NCBI RefSeq assembly: GCF_030272615.1
Contig: NC_081410.1
Coordinates: 220,525,415-220,585,414 of the forward strand
Length of the DNA: 60,000 nucleotides
Direction of reading: 5' to 3'
Source: Cryptomeria japonica
Taxonomy: Eukaryota; Streptophyta; Pinopsida; Cupressales; Cupressaceae
Shown here: one piece after another, positions 23,801 to 35,075 of the stretch
Position numbering within the stretch: the first letter of the stretch is position 1
Layout: the number at the start of each line of letters is the position of its first letter
Translations under genes and position numbers: made by a program
The notes under the pieces: generated by a model
Told to the model about the DNA's origin: nothing
What the model saw: the letters and a program-made list of their open reading frames with translations, nothing else
Databases searched by the model: none

Positions 23801-24597
23801 AAGGGAAGACATAGTGTAAACCCAACCACCTGGATGTGATCGCACTGACGGTTCATTCCCACGATGAGCAGAATGAAAGATGCACTATTTTTCCACCTTT
23901 CACTGATAGTTTTTGATGCGACAGAAAAAATATCACCACAAGAAAAAGGAATCGAGTTGTCCGAAACCAAGAGAGGATTTTTTAGGCAGAAATAACATGA
24001 CCCCATAGGTTCAAATGAATCATCCATAAGTACCACAGTTTCTGAGTTATGCGACATCAAAATTTGACCATTTTTTTCACTTTGAGTGATCAAGGGAAAG
24101 CATCACTACGAGGTGGATCGGCATGATCAGACATGTTGGGGAGTGAGACAAGGGCCCACCTAGCATAAAACCATCTACTTGGACACCCTCGCATTGACGG
24201 TTGATTCCCATAACAAGTAGAACAAAAAATGCACTATTTTGACACCTCTCACTGACGATTTTTATGCGACAAAAAAAATATCACCACAAGAAAATAGAAT
24301 CTAGTTGTTCGAAACCAAGAGAGGCTTTTTTAGGAAGCAACAAGACAACCCCATTGGTTCAAACAACTTGTCCATAAGTGTTGCGGTCTCCGATGTACGT
24401 GACGTCAAAGTTTGACCATTTTTTCCACTTTGAGTGCTCAAGGGAAAGTGTCGCTACAAGGTGGCTCAAAATGATCAGACGTCTTGGGGATTGAGACAAG
24501 GGAATACCTAAGGTCAAACAATCCACTCGGATGCGCTCACACTAACGGCTTGTTCCCATGATGAGAAAAACAAAAGATGCACTATTTTGCCAGGCGA
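20847..24597. repeat. Tandem array of eleven ~350 bp units
   Basis: The anchor 'ccattttttccactttgag' recurs near 20901, 21250, 21610, 21966, 22323, 22667, 23020, 23370, 23722, 24071 and 24420, a spacing of 344-360 bases. Each unit also holds 'gtgccacggtctcc', 'cttggggagtgagacaagg', 'cattcccacgacgagcag', 'gatgcactattttgccacc', 'ctcaccacaagaaaatgg' and 'gagaggattttttaggcag' in order. Units look roughly 80-90% alike by eye. Some (22323, 23370) lack the six bases 'gcgctc' after the anchor. Minus-strand ORFs of 65-131 codons recur once per unit and are periodicity artefacts. The array lies inside the candidate transposon. Confidence 0.95.
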
Positions 24598-25766
24598 TTT
24601 GGATGAATAGGAGTGTCTCTTACCCTAAGGACAACTTGTTATGTTATAAAATTTAAATGAAAACCTTACCTAAGTCGACTCATCCTTAGATAAATTTTAA
24701 ATCTACTTTGGGTGCTCAAATCTTGTCTTAATTGATTCTTGAAATGATGAAATTCGCTCCATAATATCAACTCCTGAAGTTATCTTGTTTTCTCTCAACT
24801 CATGAAGTAATAAAAATCTGCTCTCCTTGTTCAATACATGAAAACTTCACTTCGAAGCATGAGTTCATGAAATAATAACTTCACTCCAATCTCTTCATGC
24901 ACAAAGTTCTCTCCTTATCTCAAACACATGAAGTAACAATTTCGTTCCTCCTTAGCAACCCTTGAAGTGAATGATTTTTCTCCTCTTAGGTCAAACATGA
25001 AGTAAAGAACTTCATTTGAAGCTTTTTGCTCTTAAAGTTATCAACTTCACTCATAAACACCGATTCATGAATCAAGAAACTTTGCTCAACTCTTTTGATA
25101 CTTGAAATATGCATTTTGCTCCTAGTTGCTTGAAGCCGAAGTTCACTCCTTAACTCTCACACTTGAAGTTCACTCCAAACGTGAAGTCATGAAGTAAAAC
25201 TTTGAAATCCAAGACATACTCAGAGGTAAGGCAAATTATGAAAGAGCTAAAGATTACTTCATTGCACATTCAAATGTTCAAACTCATGCAACTTACTTTC
25301 ATCAATCCTCAAAAGGACTTAAAGCAAATTCACTCAATCAAAATACACAATATGCATTACCGGTGTCGGTACTTGGGTACATGGGTATACATAATATGAG
25401 CAACCTAGTTTAAAAGTATACACCATATGAGTTACATGTAATGAACAAATTGGATCACATTTCAAGACATATACACAATGAACAAGTTTGATCACATTTC
25501 AATAGAAAATAACTAAGTTTCAAGAATATCAAGTTTCATATATATCAATGAACAAATTGGATCAAATATCAAGTTTCATATATATCAAAATGAACAATAA
25601 TTGTGTACATATCAAAAAATGGCATAGATGCCAAATCAATAATAGTTACAAAAATGTGGCATGTGCCATGTCTGTCAAAGTCGATATATACATATACAAA
25701 TATCGAATATATAAAAAAAATTGTCCTTCAATGACCACAACTACAACTATATGTCTCTATCGGTAT
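24598..25766. repeat. Degenerate 'catgaagtaa..cttcactcc' repeats and AT-rich DNA
   Basis: From about 24690 to 25200 irregular units of 40-60 bases repeat 'cttgaagt/catgaagtaa' and 'ttcactcc/ttcgctcc', too diverged for a fixed period. From 25340 to 25620 the phrases 'gaacaaattggatcacatttcaag' and 'atatcaagtttcatatatatcaa' recur two or three times. No gene is seen. This region lies 3' of the right-hand gene. Confidence 0.5.
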
Positions 25767-28609
25767 CTATGACTGTGGCAGATCATCAAAATCAAGCCTC
25801 TTCGAAGCAGTACGTGGCTTTGCAGGTAGCTGCACAAGGACAATTCAAATGTCGATCAAATATATTTTCTCAATATAACATCAAAATAACTAAATACTAA
25901 ACTCTAAATTGTTTGAAGTTGAAATTTTGATTACTTCATCTTTGTCTTTAGCAATTGGGTGAGGCTGAAGATCCGTGGGAAGTCCTGAAGGGGGTTGTAA
26001 CTGGTAAAACAATATTAATACAAGTTAATAACATATATGTCAAATAACACATAATAACTAAAAATGAATAGACTAAAAAACTAAGGCATACTGGAGCCTC
26101 AAATGGATGTGCTATGGTCGTAGGAGGAAAATTCATAGATGAATCTGTTACGATCATTTCCTATATCCATGGTAAGTGATCCAAAAGGAGTTAACAAGAG
26201 GGTTTCAACTCCGTTGTGCACTTAGTAAAAAGGAGTTTCTCTAAGACAAACATACCTTTTCCCTTTGTCGTGTTGGATCCCATATTATACGTGTAGGACT
26301 TCTAATGAAATGGAATGGTAGAACATCAGTAGGAAATTTGAAAGGGGGTTGTAATAGGCTAAAGACAATTATACAAGTTAATAACCCAAAGTTGTTGACA
26401 AACTAGATAAAACAAATATTTTTAACATATGTAGAACAAATGCACACCGAAGCCCCAAATAGTTCTCATGTAACCTTAGGAGGCCTAGTCGAATCTGATG
26501 CAACTTTTACCATTTCTCGTATGAAAAATGATAACATATGATATAGACATAAAAGGATTTAGTCATTTCGAACAAGCAAGAATGCAATCCAAAGTGAATA
26601 TGAAAGTATCACCTCTTTCCTCTGCTGAACCTCATTGACATCAGGTGCATTCATTAATTATGTAAACCCCATATGTTCCTGTATATAGAACAGATAAATT
26701 AAGTGCATTTATCAATATCTACATATACATGTTTAATCATAATACATTTCAACAAATGAATTTAAATTGTACTGAATTACCTTCTATCGTTTGGGTGTCC
26801 GGGAGGATATCTTTTTCTGCCTCGGAGTGCTAGAGGATGGCTTTCTCACACAAGATGTCCTCGAGGTAGATGGGGTAAAATAACAAAAAAAATTAACATA
26901 AGAGAAAAGAGCATGTATTTAATATATCACTTAAGTAAAAAATATATAAATCTAAATGGTACCGCATAGCTATCTTGGCCAAAGTCAATGGCCGAAAGCG
27001 TGATATCATCAAGTTGGGACATCTCAGCCCCTGATAAGCCCTATAAAACATCAAGTAATGATACATATATATTAACAAAAGATATTTTGAAACCAATGTA
27101 TTATTATATTTTTAACAAATTTACAAATCTTTACCTTCGGTGGCAAAACTACTCATGACCGTGGAGTCGACTGAAAAGTATGTGGTGTACTCCCACCACC
27201 TGCTGCACCCTGAAATGCATTTTATTTATATGTCACTTTAATTTTTAATAAAAATAAAAATTCATTTATTTTTATAAGATTTAGTCACTTAATTGATAAC
27301 ATGTCATAAATAAAATTAAACGCGCATGTGTCTGATAGCAAGGGAACAACATACTAATTAGGTCGTCAGTGAGGGCCACATCCTCTATAGTGGAAGCATG
27401 GCATCTACTCCCACAACATGTACATGAATGAGATGTTGAACCATCCTCATCTGTGTCAGTGTCTACACCAGAACATACACCCTAGTAGGTGGCACACATA
27501 TGCCAAATGGTCTGGCCCGTGCCAAATGATGCATGAGATGATGCTGATGAAGGAGGTGTCGCTGATGAAGGAAGTGTCAGTACATCCTATACTCTGACCA
27601 ACTGTGTGCCATGTTGAACAATGACATCAGTCAATGATGGAGCTTCTTGAAGAGTTTGTAACTCCATAGACTCCTTCAAGGATATAGGGACAGTGACATG
27701 AACCATGGGTTTAGGAGTTGTACACCTCCGATGTTGTGGTTGTACCACTGTATGGTCCCCAGGTCTATCTTGCACAGAGCCTCTCCCTCTACCCTGAAAT
27801 TATCAGATGCCAAAGTAATTCAGCTTCTCGTTGAGGATAAACTCACAATACAACTTTCTCAAAAACTATAGAGACACCTCCCAATTATTACAAGGTTGTT
27901 GGTCAAAGACCATATACCACCTATCCCAAAAATCTTCTTTCAACCTAGCATGAACACACTAATGTATAGGAAACTGATTCATATTTAGTTCTAGGTTGTT
28001 ATTGGTAATAGGATTGGTGAAAAGAGCACATATGTCAGCTTTAAGTATGCCCTTTTTTTTCACTTGCTCATATGACAACCCATCCGCATAAAATATTTGA
28101 CATCTATTCCTCCATGAGCCCCATTTTGTAACCTCCCTAGATACCTCATTTTCACTATTGGCCATTGTTTCTAGCATTGTGGTGAGGGTTGAGTGGTACT
28201 CAAGCCTAGAGGACCTCAACCTATTCACCAATATAGAAATTTGGGCACTATTTTGTGTAAGGCGGTTGATGAGATCCTCTTGTGTGGTATCTACACGATC
28301 TAATGGAGCACATGGAGGGTTTTGAGGTGGTGGTGGTTGTTAAGGAGCAACATTTTGAGGATTTTGTGGTTGTGGAGAAACGTCTTGAGGGTTTTCTTGT
28401 TGCTCATGTGCAATGTTTATAGGGTTTGCTTGTGGTGCTTGTGCAGGAGGAGGTCTTTGTTGTCTATTTCATTTTTGGGGATTGCTTGAAGAAGCTGACA
28501 TCAAATTAATAAAAACAAAACTTAAATCAAATAAAAAACCCTACTTCAATTAAAATGCAAACAAAAATAATCAAACCAATCAAATCTTACCTGTTCGATG
28601 GGGTGCCAT
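25767..28609 (-). CDS. Multi-exon Pro/Gln-rich gene of candidate transposon (unknown function)
   Basis: A first exon of 19 bases (ATG at 28609, MAPHRT) ends at a good donor (AACAG/GTAAGA, 28590). The acceptor ATGTCAG (28495) joins it in frame to ASSSNPQ. A Pro/Gln/Asn-rich stretch and a more complex region (SRLEYHSTLTTMLETMANSE and WGSWRNRCQIFYADGLSYEQ, 28231-27960) follow. Two in-frame stops lie in the Pro/Gln part. Further small exons with consensus borders follow: from 27795 (GRGRGSVQDRP); 27042-26964 (GLSGAEMSQLDDITLSAIDF); a basic Ser/Arg exon near 26870-26780; TDSSMNFPPTTIAHPFEAP (about 26150-26090); LQPPSGLPTDLQPHPIAKDK (26003-25936); and a last exon (25829-25767, LPAKPRTASKRLDFDDLPQS). 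The last three join in phase. The exon set is incomplete and the product unrecognised. It reads inward from the right subterminal repeats, as a second transposon gene would. Confidence 0.45.
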
Positions 28610-28654
28610 TATTTAAAATTGCTCTTAATGCTGGAAAAATCCAAAATGATTCTA

Positions 28655-28920
28655 GACCCGTGTAGGTTCTATGGTTTTTTGGCTTCCTTTTTCTACTGTC
28701 CCACAGGTTTTGTCATTGAAAATGGCCAAAACCCGCGGGCTACCAAAAAATATAATGTTCTTCAAAACCAGTATGGGTTTTGAGGAACTTTTGATTTTCT
28801 ATTATAAAATATAACGTTCCTCAAACCCGTACGGGTTTTGAGGAACTTTTTGTTTTTTTAATTATTTTTGGCTAGGCCACGTTTTGGAATTTTCAAAACC
28901 CGCATGAGTTATGAAAAATT
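28655..28920. repeat. Right subterminal palindromes (five)
   Basis: Palindromic blocks lie at 28655-28671 (ACCCGTGTAGGTT), 28727-28740 (AAACCCGCGGG), 28757-28788 (GTTCTTCAAAACC / GGGTTTTGAGGAAC), 28816-28846 (GTTCCTCAAACCC GTAC GGGTTTTGAGGAAC, one base missing in the left arm) and 28889-28920 (TTTTCAAAACCC / GAGTTATGAAAA). They share the ACCCGTACGGGT core with the left-end set, but with AAAACC arms rather than ATAACC. They lie directly upstream of the right-hand gene. Confidence 0.7.
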
Positions 28921-29063
28921 TGGTTTTTTTTTGCATGTGGCCACTTTTCTGTTCACCATCTTGGTGCACTTACCCTGGTCTGGAGGTTTTTTTTTGAAAG
29001 TCTATGTTGTTATTATGATGCTTGTCTCACAGAGTTTGCATCGCTCCGCAATTTCAATTTTTT

Positions 29064-29890
29064 TGTTGCAATTTTGGTTTTTTGCTTCTAGTGCATAAAT
29101 CTTCATTATTCTAATTCAACACATATTGTTGTGCTCTGAAAGTCTTCTTACTTGGTTTAGTTAACCCTAGATGTTCTATCTTTTGGTTTGGTGATTGCAA
29201 CATTTGGATAATTTGTTGTTGCATTGTGGTGTGGTCCACTTTTCATTCCTCTGCTCCGCGGGAATGCTTAGTGAAGACATATTTTTTGAATTATGATTTA
29301 TTCTCTCCTTAGCCAACTTGAAAAATATATATATATTAAGATCACTTGTAATGAAAAATATGATAAAATAAGGTTTAGCAGAAGGAAGTTGATTGTAGAA
29401 GGAAGTTCTATCTTTGGCAATGTAAAGCGGTTGATCAGTGTGGTTGTTCACTGACATTGTTTGGTACCGGTGGTACTGAGCCTAAATTTTCTTCCAGCAT
29501 TGCAACATAGTAGTACCTGTGCCTTTTTTGGTGGATTCTTTCTTTCTTCCTCTGGACAATGAGCCCTCCTTTTCTGGTGGTTTTAGCTGGGTAGCGAGCC
29601 CACCTACAATGAGCAGTTGTAGCAGTGATCCATCTTGTAAAAATCACCTTAACTGTTGTCACCCTAATGGTTTTTTTTTTCTTCTAATAACTAACATTCT
29701 CCATGGTTTTTCCATCCTTGGGTTTTCCACGTCATATCTGGTGTCTCTTGTGTGTGTGTTCTTTTCATGTGATCATTTGTTCATGGTTATGCAATCTAAA
29801 ATTTATATTTGTCGGATCTGTTTCTATAATTAGTTAAATTTTAATTGACAACTGATTTACCCCCCTCTCAGTTGTCTGGATCATTCAACA
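29064..29890 (+). mobile_element. Truncated or solo Copia LTR, relative of 33869-41186 element
   Basis: The right end (29830-29890, 'gacaactgatttacccccctctcagttg..attcaaca') is the reverse complement of the LTR start at 40189. Interior blocks also match (29230 'gtggtccacttttcattcct'; 29630 'aaaaatcaccttaact'; 29715 'gggttttccacgtcatatctggtgt'). The left boundary is unclear. TGTTGCAA at 29064 matches the LTR terminus but the following 130 bases do not align well, and no target duplication is found. Confidence 0.6.
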
Positions 29891-30097
29891 CCATGCTCCA
29901 CTTAATATAAATGTGAGCAATATTTATTAAATGGTCCTCTTTTACACGAACCTATTTCTAGCACTTATGTCACATACTATTAATGGGGGCGAAGAGGATG
30001 TGTCTTTTAGTGATCATAATGCATAAATCAAACCAAACGGATTTCAAAAATTCACTACATCAGGGGATCCTACACATGTTATGTAGGAAAGTAAATT
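29891..30097. other. Unassigned AT-rich sequence
   Basis: About 200 bases between an LTR remnant and a gag scrap. I see no motif in it. Confidence 0.3.
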
Positions 30098-30295
30098 TTG
30101 GAACACAATTTTCTTACGTTATCTCCAATTAAGTTAATGGTTATGTCTAAACTTGTACCACATAGAGCTAAATATTTTTGTGTATATCATCATACACCTG
30201 GACATTATATGGACATATGCATTAAACTAAAACACCAAGTTCCATATCTTATATATACAAAGATGATAAACATTCAGAACTATCATACTATATAA
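30098..30295 (+). pseudogene. Gypsy-type gag remnant with one zinc-knuckle-like motif
   Basis: The short frame includes PHRAKYFCVYHHTPGHYMDI followed by CIKLKHQVPYLI. The C-x2-H-x4-H-x4-C spacing and the trailing LK.QV..LI resemble the C-terminal gag of Tat-type Ty3/gypsy elements. The rest of the gene is not recognisable. Confidence 0.45.
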
Positions 30296-30537
30296 TGTTT
30301 AGGATTCATAGAATGATAATTGATCAAAGCATGCCATATTTTAGACACATTTTTGGAGATGACTTTATTATTTAAATATCGTTACCTATCCCTCTTACTA
30401 CTTATCTAATTTTGTACACTTCTACTTTCTTTTCTTTGTTTTAACTCTCTAGGTTCTTAGATAGCATGTAGATGATGCAAATACATCTTTAGTGATCCAA
30501 GTTAATGTAAGTGACTTTGAACATGTTGTGTTGTTTG

Positions 30538-31993
30538 TGTATGCGGGAAAAGTGGGCGAATAAAACTTAATATGTGAAAATATGTTAGAATACTAGTCCA
30601 CACACACACACAGGACTTCTTGATGCAAGCTATGGAGTAACGTAGTGTTACTCAGCTTCCCAAGGAGGGTCCCATGGTTCTCTATCTCACAATGTCCCTC
30701 AAACCAACGTTTTTGCTCTCAGATTACTGAGCAAAATGGTTTGGGGATGGAAAATATGAGAACGAGAGATGCTTTTAATTGATTTTAGTATGAGATGTGT
30801 TGTAAGCTATGTATGATGCTAAAATGCAATAATCTAAATGATAAGATGACAAGATTAGTATGAATACTATCCTAGCATACTATATTTAGTCTATGATTGA
30901 ACTAAAATGATAAAGAAAGTAATCTAAGCATGCATATTAGTCTAATTTATGATCTAAAAGAGGCTAAATGAAGAGCATAAAGATGATGAAAAAGCTTGAA
31001 AGTATTTGAACATAAGTATAATGCTTCAAATTTGAAAGATGATTGTTAAAAATGGAGAAATGAGAGCTCTATTTATAGCACAAACAGGGCAATGGATGGT
31101 CAAGATTGAAAGGTTTAATCAAGGGCCAAGCTTGAAAGTTGGGGATCCATGTGCACAATTGGCACCAATGAAATGGTGACAAGTGTCAACATAGGATTGG
31201 GTTGAGAGAAGAGGTTGGAGGCATTAAAGGCCTGAGAAGACCTCATGGTTATCTAAAGGCTAAGGGTCAAGTCTAAGTTAGGGTTACCCACTGGATTAAG
31301 AGTTAATCCAAGGATAAACCTTTGTGCAAATGATTAAGAGATAATCATGGTCAAAGCATTAAAGGCCTGATGAGACCCTTGGGTTGGATAGAGGTTGAGT
31401 CAAAACAAATGTTTTAACCATGTGGGAGGGTTTGAATTAACCATTAATGGTTATTGGAGACTTTGGCGATTAAGTGGTTGAAGATTGGAAGCCTTTAATG
31501 GTTTTCAAAGACTTTAAGGGTTTTAGTGGTTGAAGGTTGAAAACCTTCAATGGTTATCAAAGACTTTAAGCCATTTGAGAAGTGACTTCCCTTTGCTTAG
31601 GGATGTGACAAAGTTTAGAGGAGGGTTAGGTTAATTAGAAGCAATTAGAAGATTCTAGAAGGGATTAGAAAGGGGTTTGGGATTTTGCAAGTGGATGAAG
31701 GGATAATAGGATTTAATTGAATTAAATGATTTTCATTCAATTTGGTTGTAATTAAATAAATTTGATTTATTCAATTTGGGATAACTATTTAATTAAATTT
31801 GAATTTAATTAAAAGTGGATAGGGGGGATTTAATTGAATAAAATGATTTATTCATTAAATGGGTATAGTGAATTTTATTTAAATAAATTGAGTAATTTAC
31901 TTAATAAAATAGAGGAATGTGGATAATTTAATTAAATAGAGAAATGAACATAAAATATTCATTTAGGAATATGGTCATTTTTATACGTCTACA
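30538..31993 (-). mobile_element. Solo LTR of Tat-like Ty3/gypsy element
   Basis: It runs TGTATGCGGGAAAA to ATACGTCTACA on the plus strand (1,456 bp) and is flanked by perfect 5 bp duplications GTTTG (30533-30537 and 31994-31998). It matches the 3' LTR at 43727-45148 along its whole length. No internal domain remains, so it is the product of LTR-LTR recombination. It has a (CA)n run at 30600 and an AT-rich tail of AATTAAAT repeats. Confidence 0.92.
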
Positions 31994-31998
31994 GTTTG

Positions 31999-32387
31999 TA
32001 TAACTTTATCTTTATGTTGTGTATCATTTATACCTTGGCCTTTTTTTATGTCATTTATTTTGCAATCGTCTCTTAGCTATCCATTTACCTTGCATATCCT
32101 TACACTTTGACCTCTTAATCATGCCTTGTTTGTTGTGCGTCTCATATTCTTATTTTACTTCTTATATCATAGTTTATGCCTTTTTTCCTCACATGGGGGC
32201 ATATTCTTTTGTCATATTCATCTTTAGTACATATGCTCTCTTTATATATCATATGTTTTATTCTTATGCCCACTTCTATGCATGCTTGCTTTACCTTCTA
32301 TCATTATTTGTCTTTTGTGTCCCCACATTGGGCGTTCACTTGTTTCTTGTTTATATACTTTCATGATATCTTTTTTATTAAGATAAG
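31999..32387. other. Unassigned T-rich sequence
   Basis: This T/C-rich, low-complexity DNA resembles the stretch 41400-42100 in texture. The hydrophobic ORF at 32019-32366 comes from T-rich codons and I do not regard it as a gene. Confidence 0.3.
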
Positions 32388-32507
32388 CAACAAAACAAGG
32401 GTGTTAGCCATATATACAAAAAACCCATAGGTTACATAAAAGAAAGTCAACAAAACAAGGGTGTTGACCCAATACAAAAGTAAGACCCACCTCAAGAGTG
32501 GGGAGAC
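32388..32507. repeat. Two-copy 60 bp tandem duplication
   Basis: 'caacaaaacaagggtgtt' begins at about 32388 and again at 32448. The following bases are similar (tagccatatatacaaaaaaccc versus gacccaatacaaaag). It lies at the 3' end of the LINE-like remnant. Confidence 0.6.
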
Positions 32508-33860
32508 TCACCCAAAACACAACAAGAAAGAGTTTAGGGGGTGGGGAAGACTTACCTTTATGTCCACGACAAACAACAGTCCAAGAAATACAATTATTAG
32601 GGACATCATTGCTATAGGGGACAAGCGGGTGAATCCCCTCTGAGTGTCCATCAACACTTGGAGTAGACTGTTGCTGCAAAACAACACCTGAAGCAAACTC
32701 TACAAGAGCATACAATTGTTGCAGGAGTAATAGAAGAAAGAGACTCAAGGCCTGAGGAGGCCACAACAGTAGGATCCAAGGGGGTAGTAGAGGCCAAAGC
32801 AGCAATAAGAGGTACAACCTCAACTTGGGAGGAGTCATCATTAGCATGTGAAGAGTCATCGAAATCAGGAGCCTTGATAGTCAATTGATCAGCACAAGCA
32901 TTTTTCCAGCAAGTAGCAACACCTTTACGATGAGAGAGAATAATTTGAAGCTAGGTGGACAATTGAGAAGCATCTATGATAGCAAAAAGGGAGGCCCTCA
33001 TAATCCAATGATTGAGTCCATGGCCTATCCCCAGCCATAAGAACCACATCTCCTACAAGAGGCAAAGAGATGTCAATATCAATTAAAATGTGAGCAAAGG
33101 TAGAATGACCCATGAAGGACATGGAATTATCAACCTTCAAGAATCAACTAAGAGAGTTTCCAATGGCCTCGTAACAAGAATGCTCCCAAAAATAGAGAGG
33201 AAGATTGGGAAGGTGAACCCACACTAAATGCACATTGAGTGGTTCAGTAAGAGGGTTAAAACAAGTTGCCTAGGGTTTGACCGATAGAGAGTTAACTCTC
33301 AGGACCACAACTTACCCAACACAAAGTTATGATTATCAAAGGAAGCAAAAGAAGCAATGAAAAAAACCCTAACACAAGGGAAAAGTTCAATGTTACCGAC
33401 AACTAAGGGCTTCCAACAATCACTCACCCAATGATGAAGATTAGGGAGAGAAGGTTGAAACCCAGGAAATCTACACACTAACCCACAATGTTGGTAGAAA
33501 TCAACATTCTCCACCACATCTTGGCCACACACAACAACAGGGGAGGTTTTGGCATAGGGAAGAGGGTGAAATTTCCCTATGAGAGGATGAGCAACTATAG
33601 ATCTAGAAACACAAGAAAATATTTTCCCACCGACAATAGAAAAAGGTCCAAGAGAGACCTCAACACCCACAGTAGCCTTGACAAGACCGCCATCATCTGA
33701 ACCCCTGGCTTGACCACCATTTGATACAGTAGGAGTAGAAACATCACCTCACAAAGTCAAAGAGGACTTAGGCCTAGACCTAGCCTCACCTGAAAGGGGC
33801 ACCCCAGGCCCAAGAGGCCCAAAAAAGATATTGTAGGAGTAGACTCCACAATCGTAGAGG
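32404..33860 (-). pseudogene. LINE ORF1-like remnant (DUF4283 / zf-CCHC_4 type)
   Basis: Frames read right to left include GKFHPLPYAKTSPVV, LPNLHHWVSDCWKPLVVGNI with ELFPCVRVFFIA (33300-33670), then FLKVDNSMSFMGHSTFAHIL with IDIDISLPLVGD and LDYEGLPFCYHRCFSIVHLA (32925-33140). The order is typical of plant DUF4283 gag-like proteins: an RNA-binding fold, a '..ARILVDIDI..' strand, and a 'DYEGLPF.C..C...GHL' knuckle. Here the knuckle has decayed (Cys/His partly replaced). A Leu/Pro-rich tail follows. The 5' part is cut off at the Copia element's left edge (33869). No endonuclease or RT follows. Confidence 0.55.
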
Positions 33861-33868
33861 GATTAGTC

Positions 33869-34852
33869 TCTTGATTATCTAGGCAACTGAGAGGGGGGAT
33901 GAATAGGTTGAAAACTTAAATTAATTTCTTCTATTATTTTACACATCCAGAGTAGCCATCAAATTTTTAGAATGCAGATATAACATGAAAACTTAAACAT
34001 ATAACAAATCACACAATGAACACCAGATATGACGTGGAAAACCCAAGAAGGGAAAAACCACAGAGAATGTTAGTTCTTAATATATAACACCGGTTATGAT
34101 GACATTGGTTAAGGTGATTTTTACAATGGGTGGCTCATTGTCAAAATGCTCACTACAGGAGGGCTCACTTCCCAAAGAAAGGCTCATTGTCGAAGAAAGA
34201 AGAAAGAAATCCACCACTGAAATACAATCTGCAATATCGGACTACTTCCAGTGCCTCAATACCAACACACTTCACACCTTAACATCAACACCAATTGGAT
34301 TTTTCTTTTTCAGTCTCACATATCTTCCACAAAATTCCACACACTTACCACACTAACTCATTCAAATCATCCTCATATATATATACTATCTCCGAGAAAC
34401 ATAATCTTCTAAGTCGACCAAGATAGAGATCTAAAATAGGTCAACACTAAATATTTCAATGGTGGGAAGGAATGAGAAGTAGACCATACCACAACACACA
34501 TCATCGATCAGATCAACATGTTATATCCATCACAAATTCTGGACCCAAATCATGACTCACACGCTACACCAATTCTGCTACTCTTCCTCGAATTCCAAAC
34601 TTAATACGAGCCCAAAATTAAAAAAATAGGAATGAAACCAAGATACACATGAATACAATTGATCAACACCATATCCAATAAATAGAGAAATTTGGATCAC
34701 CATCAACTTAACCAATCCATGTTGAATATCAACTAGAGAATATTTGCCAGAGCACCAAAGGATTCTGGGAGCACAACTTCCAGATCACCAACACCAAAAC
34801 TGTGTTGACATCAATGACAACCAGCACAATCATCAACATCACATTTGCAACA
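33869..34852 (-). mobile_element. 3' LTR of pol-bearing Copia element
   Basis: It aligns with 40189-41186. Shared blocks include 'gaacaccagatatga.gtgg', 'aggagggctcac', 'atcttccacaaaat' and 'caaaggattctggga'. It ends CATTTGCAACA before the polypurine tract. Confidence 0.85.
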
Positions 34853-35075
34853 ATCTCCCCCATTGTCATTGATGTCAACATCCATTAACAACAAACACAT
34901 AACCCTCTACAACATCAAATCAGTAACTCTAGACATCACTGCATCTCTCCCCCTTTCACATCAAGGACAAAGGTGGGCATAAAACCCCCTATGAAACTCA
35001 CTCTTGCTTCCCCTAAGAGGAAGCATCAAAGCATTAGTCTAGATAAAAATATGCAAGTTTTTCACTAGACCAATG

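Larger units (their letters stand above)
16340..28920. mobile_element. Candidate ~12.6 kb DNA transposon with palindromic subterminal repeats
   Basis: Both ends hold clusters of short palindromes centred on ACCCGTACGGGT (16347-16470 and 28655-28920). A transposase-like gene reads inward from the left (16812-19823) and a multi-exon gene reads inward from the right (28609-25767). A tandem array sits between them. Two converging genes flanked by subterminal repeats is the plan of CACTA-type elements. However, I find no CACTA terminus, no clean terminal inverted repeat and no target duplication, so both boundaries are approximate. The unit could also be two partial elements brought together. Confidence 0.5.

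Noticed and set aside
20847-24597. Regularly repeated units considered as a CRISPR-like array or repeated genes
   Set aside because: The whole 350 bp unit repeats head to tail without distinct spacers. The ORFs recur once per unit and have no motif, and the genome is a plant's.
32019-32430. Hydrophobic plus ORFs resembling membrane proteins
   Set aside because: The sequence is T-rich low complexity, has no conserved motif, and lies next to an LTR.
34096-34356. Plus ORF in the Copia 3' LTR
   Set aside because: It lies within an LTR and is not shared as an ORF by the partner LTR.
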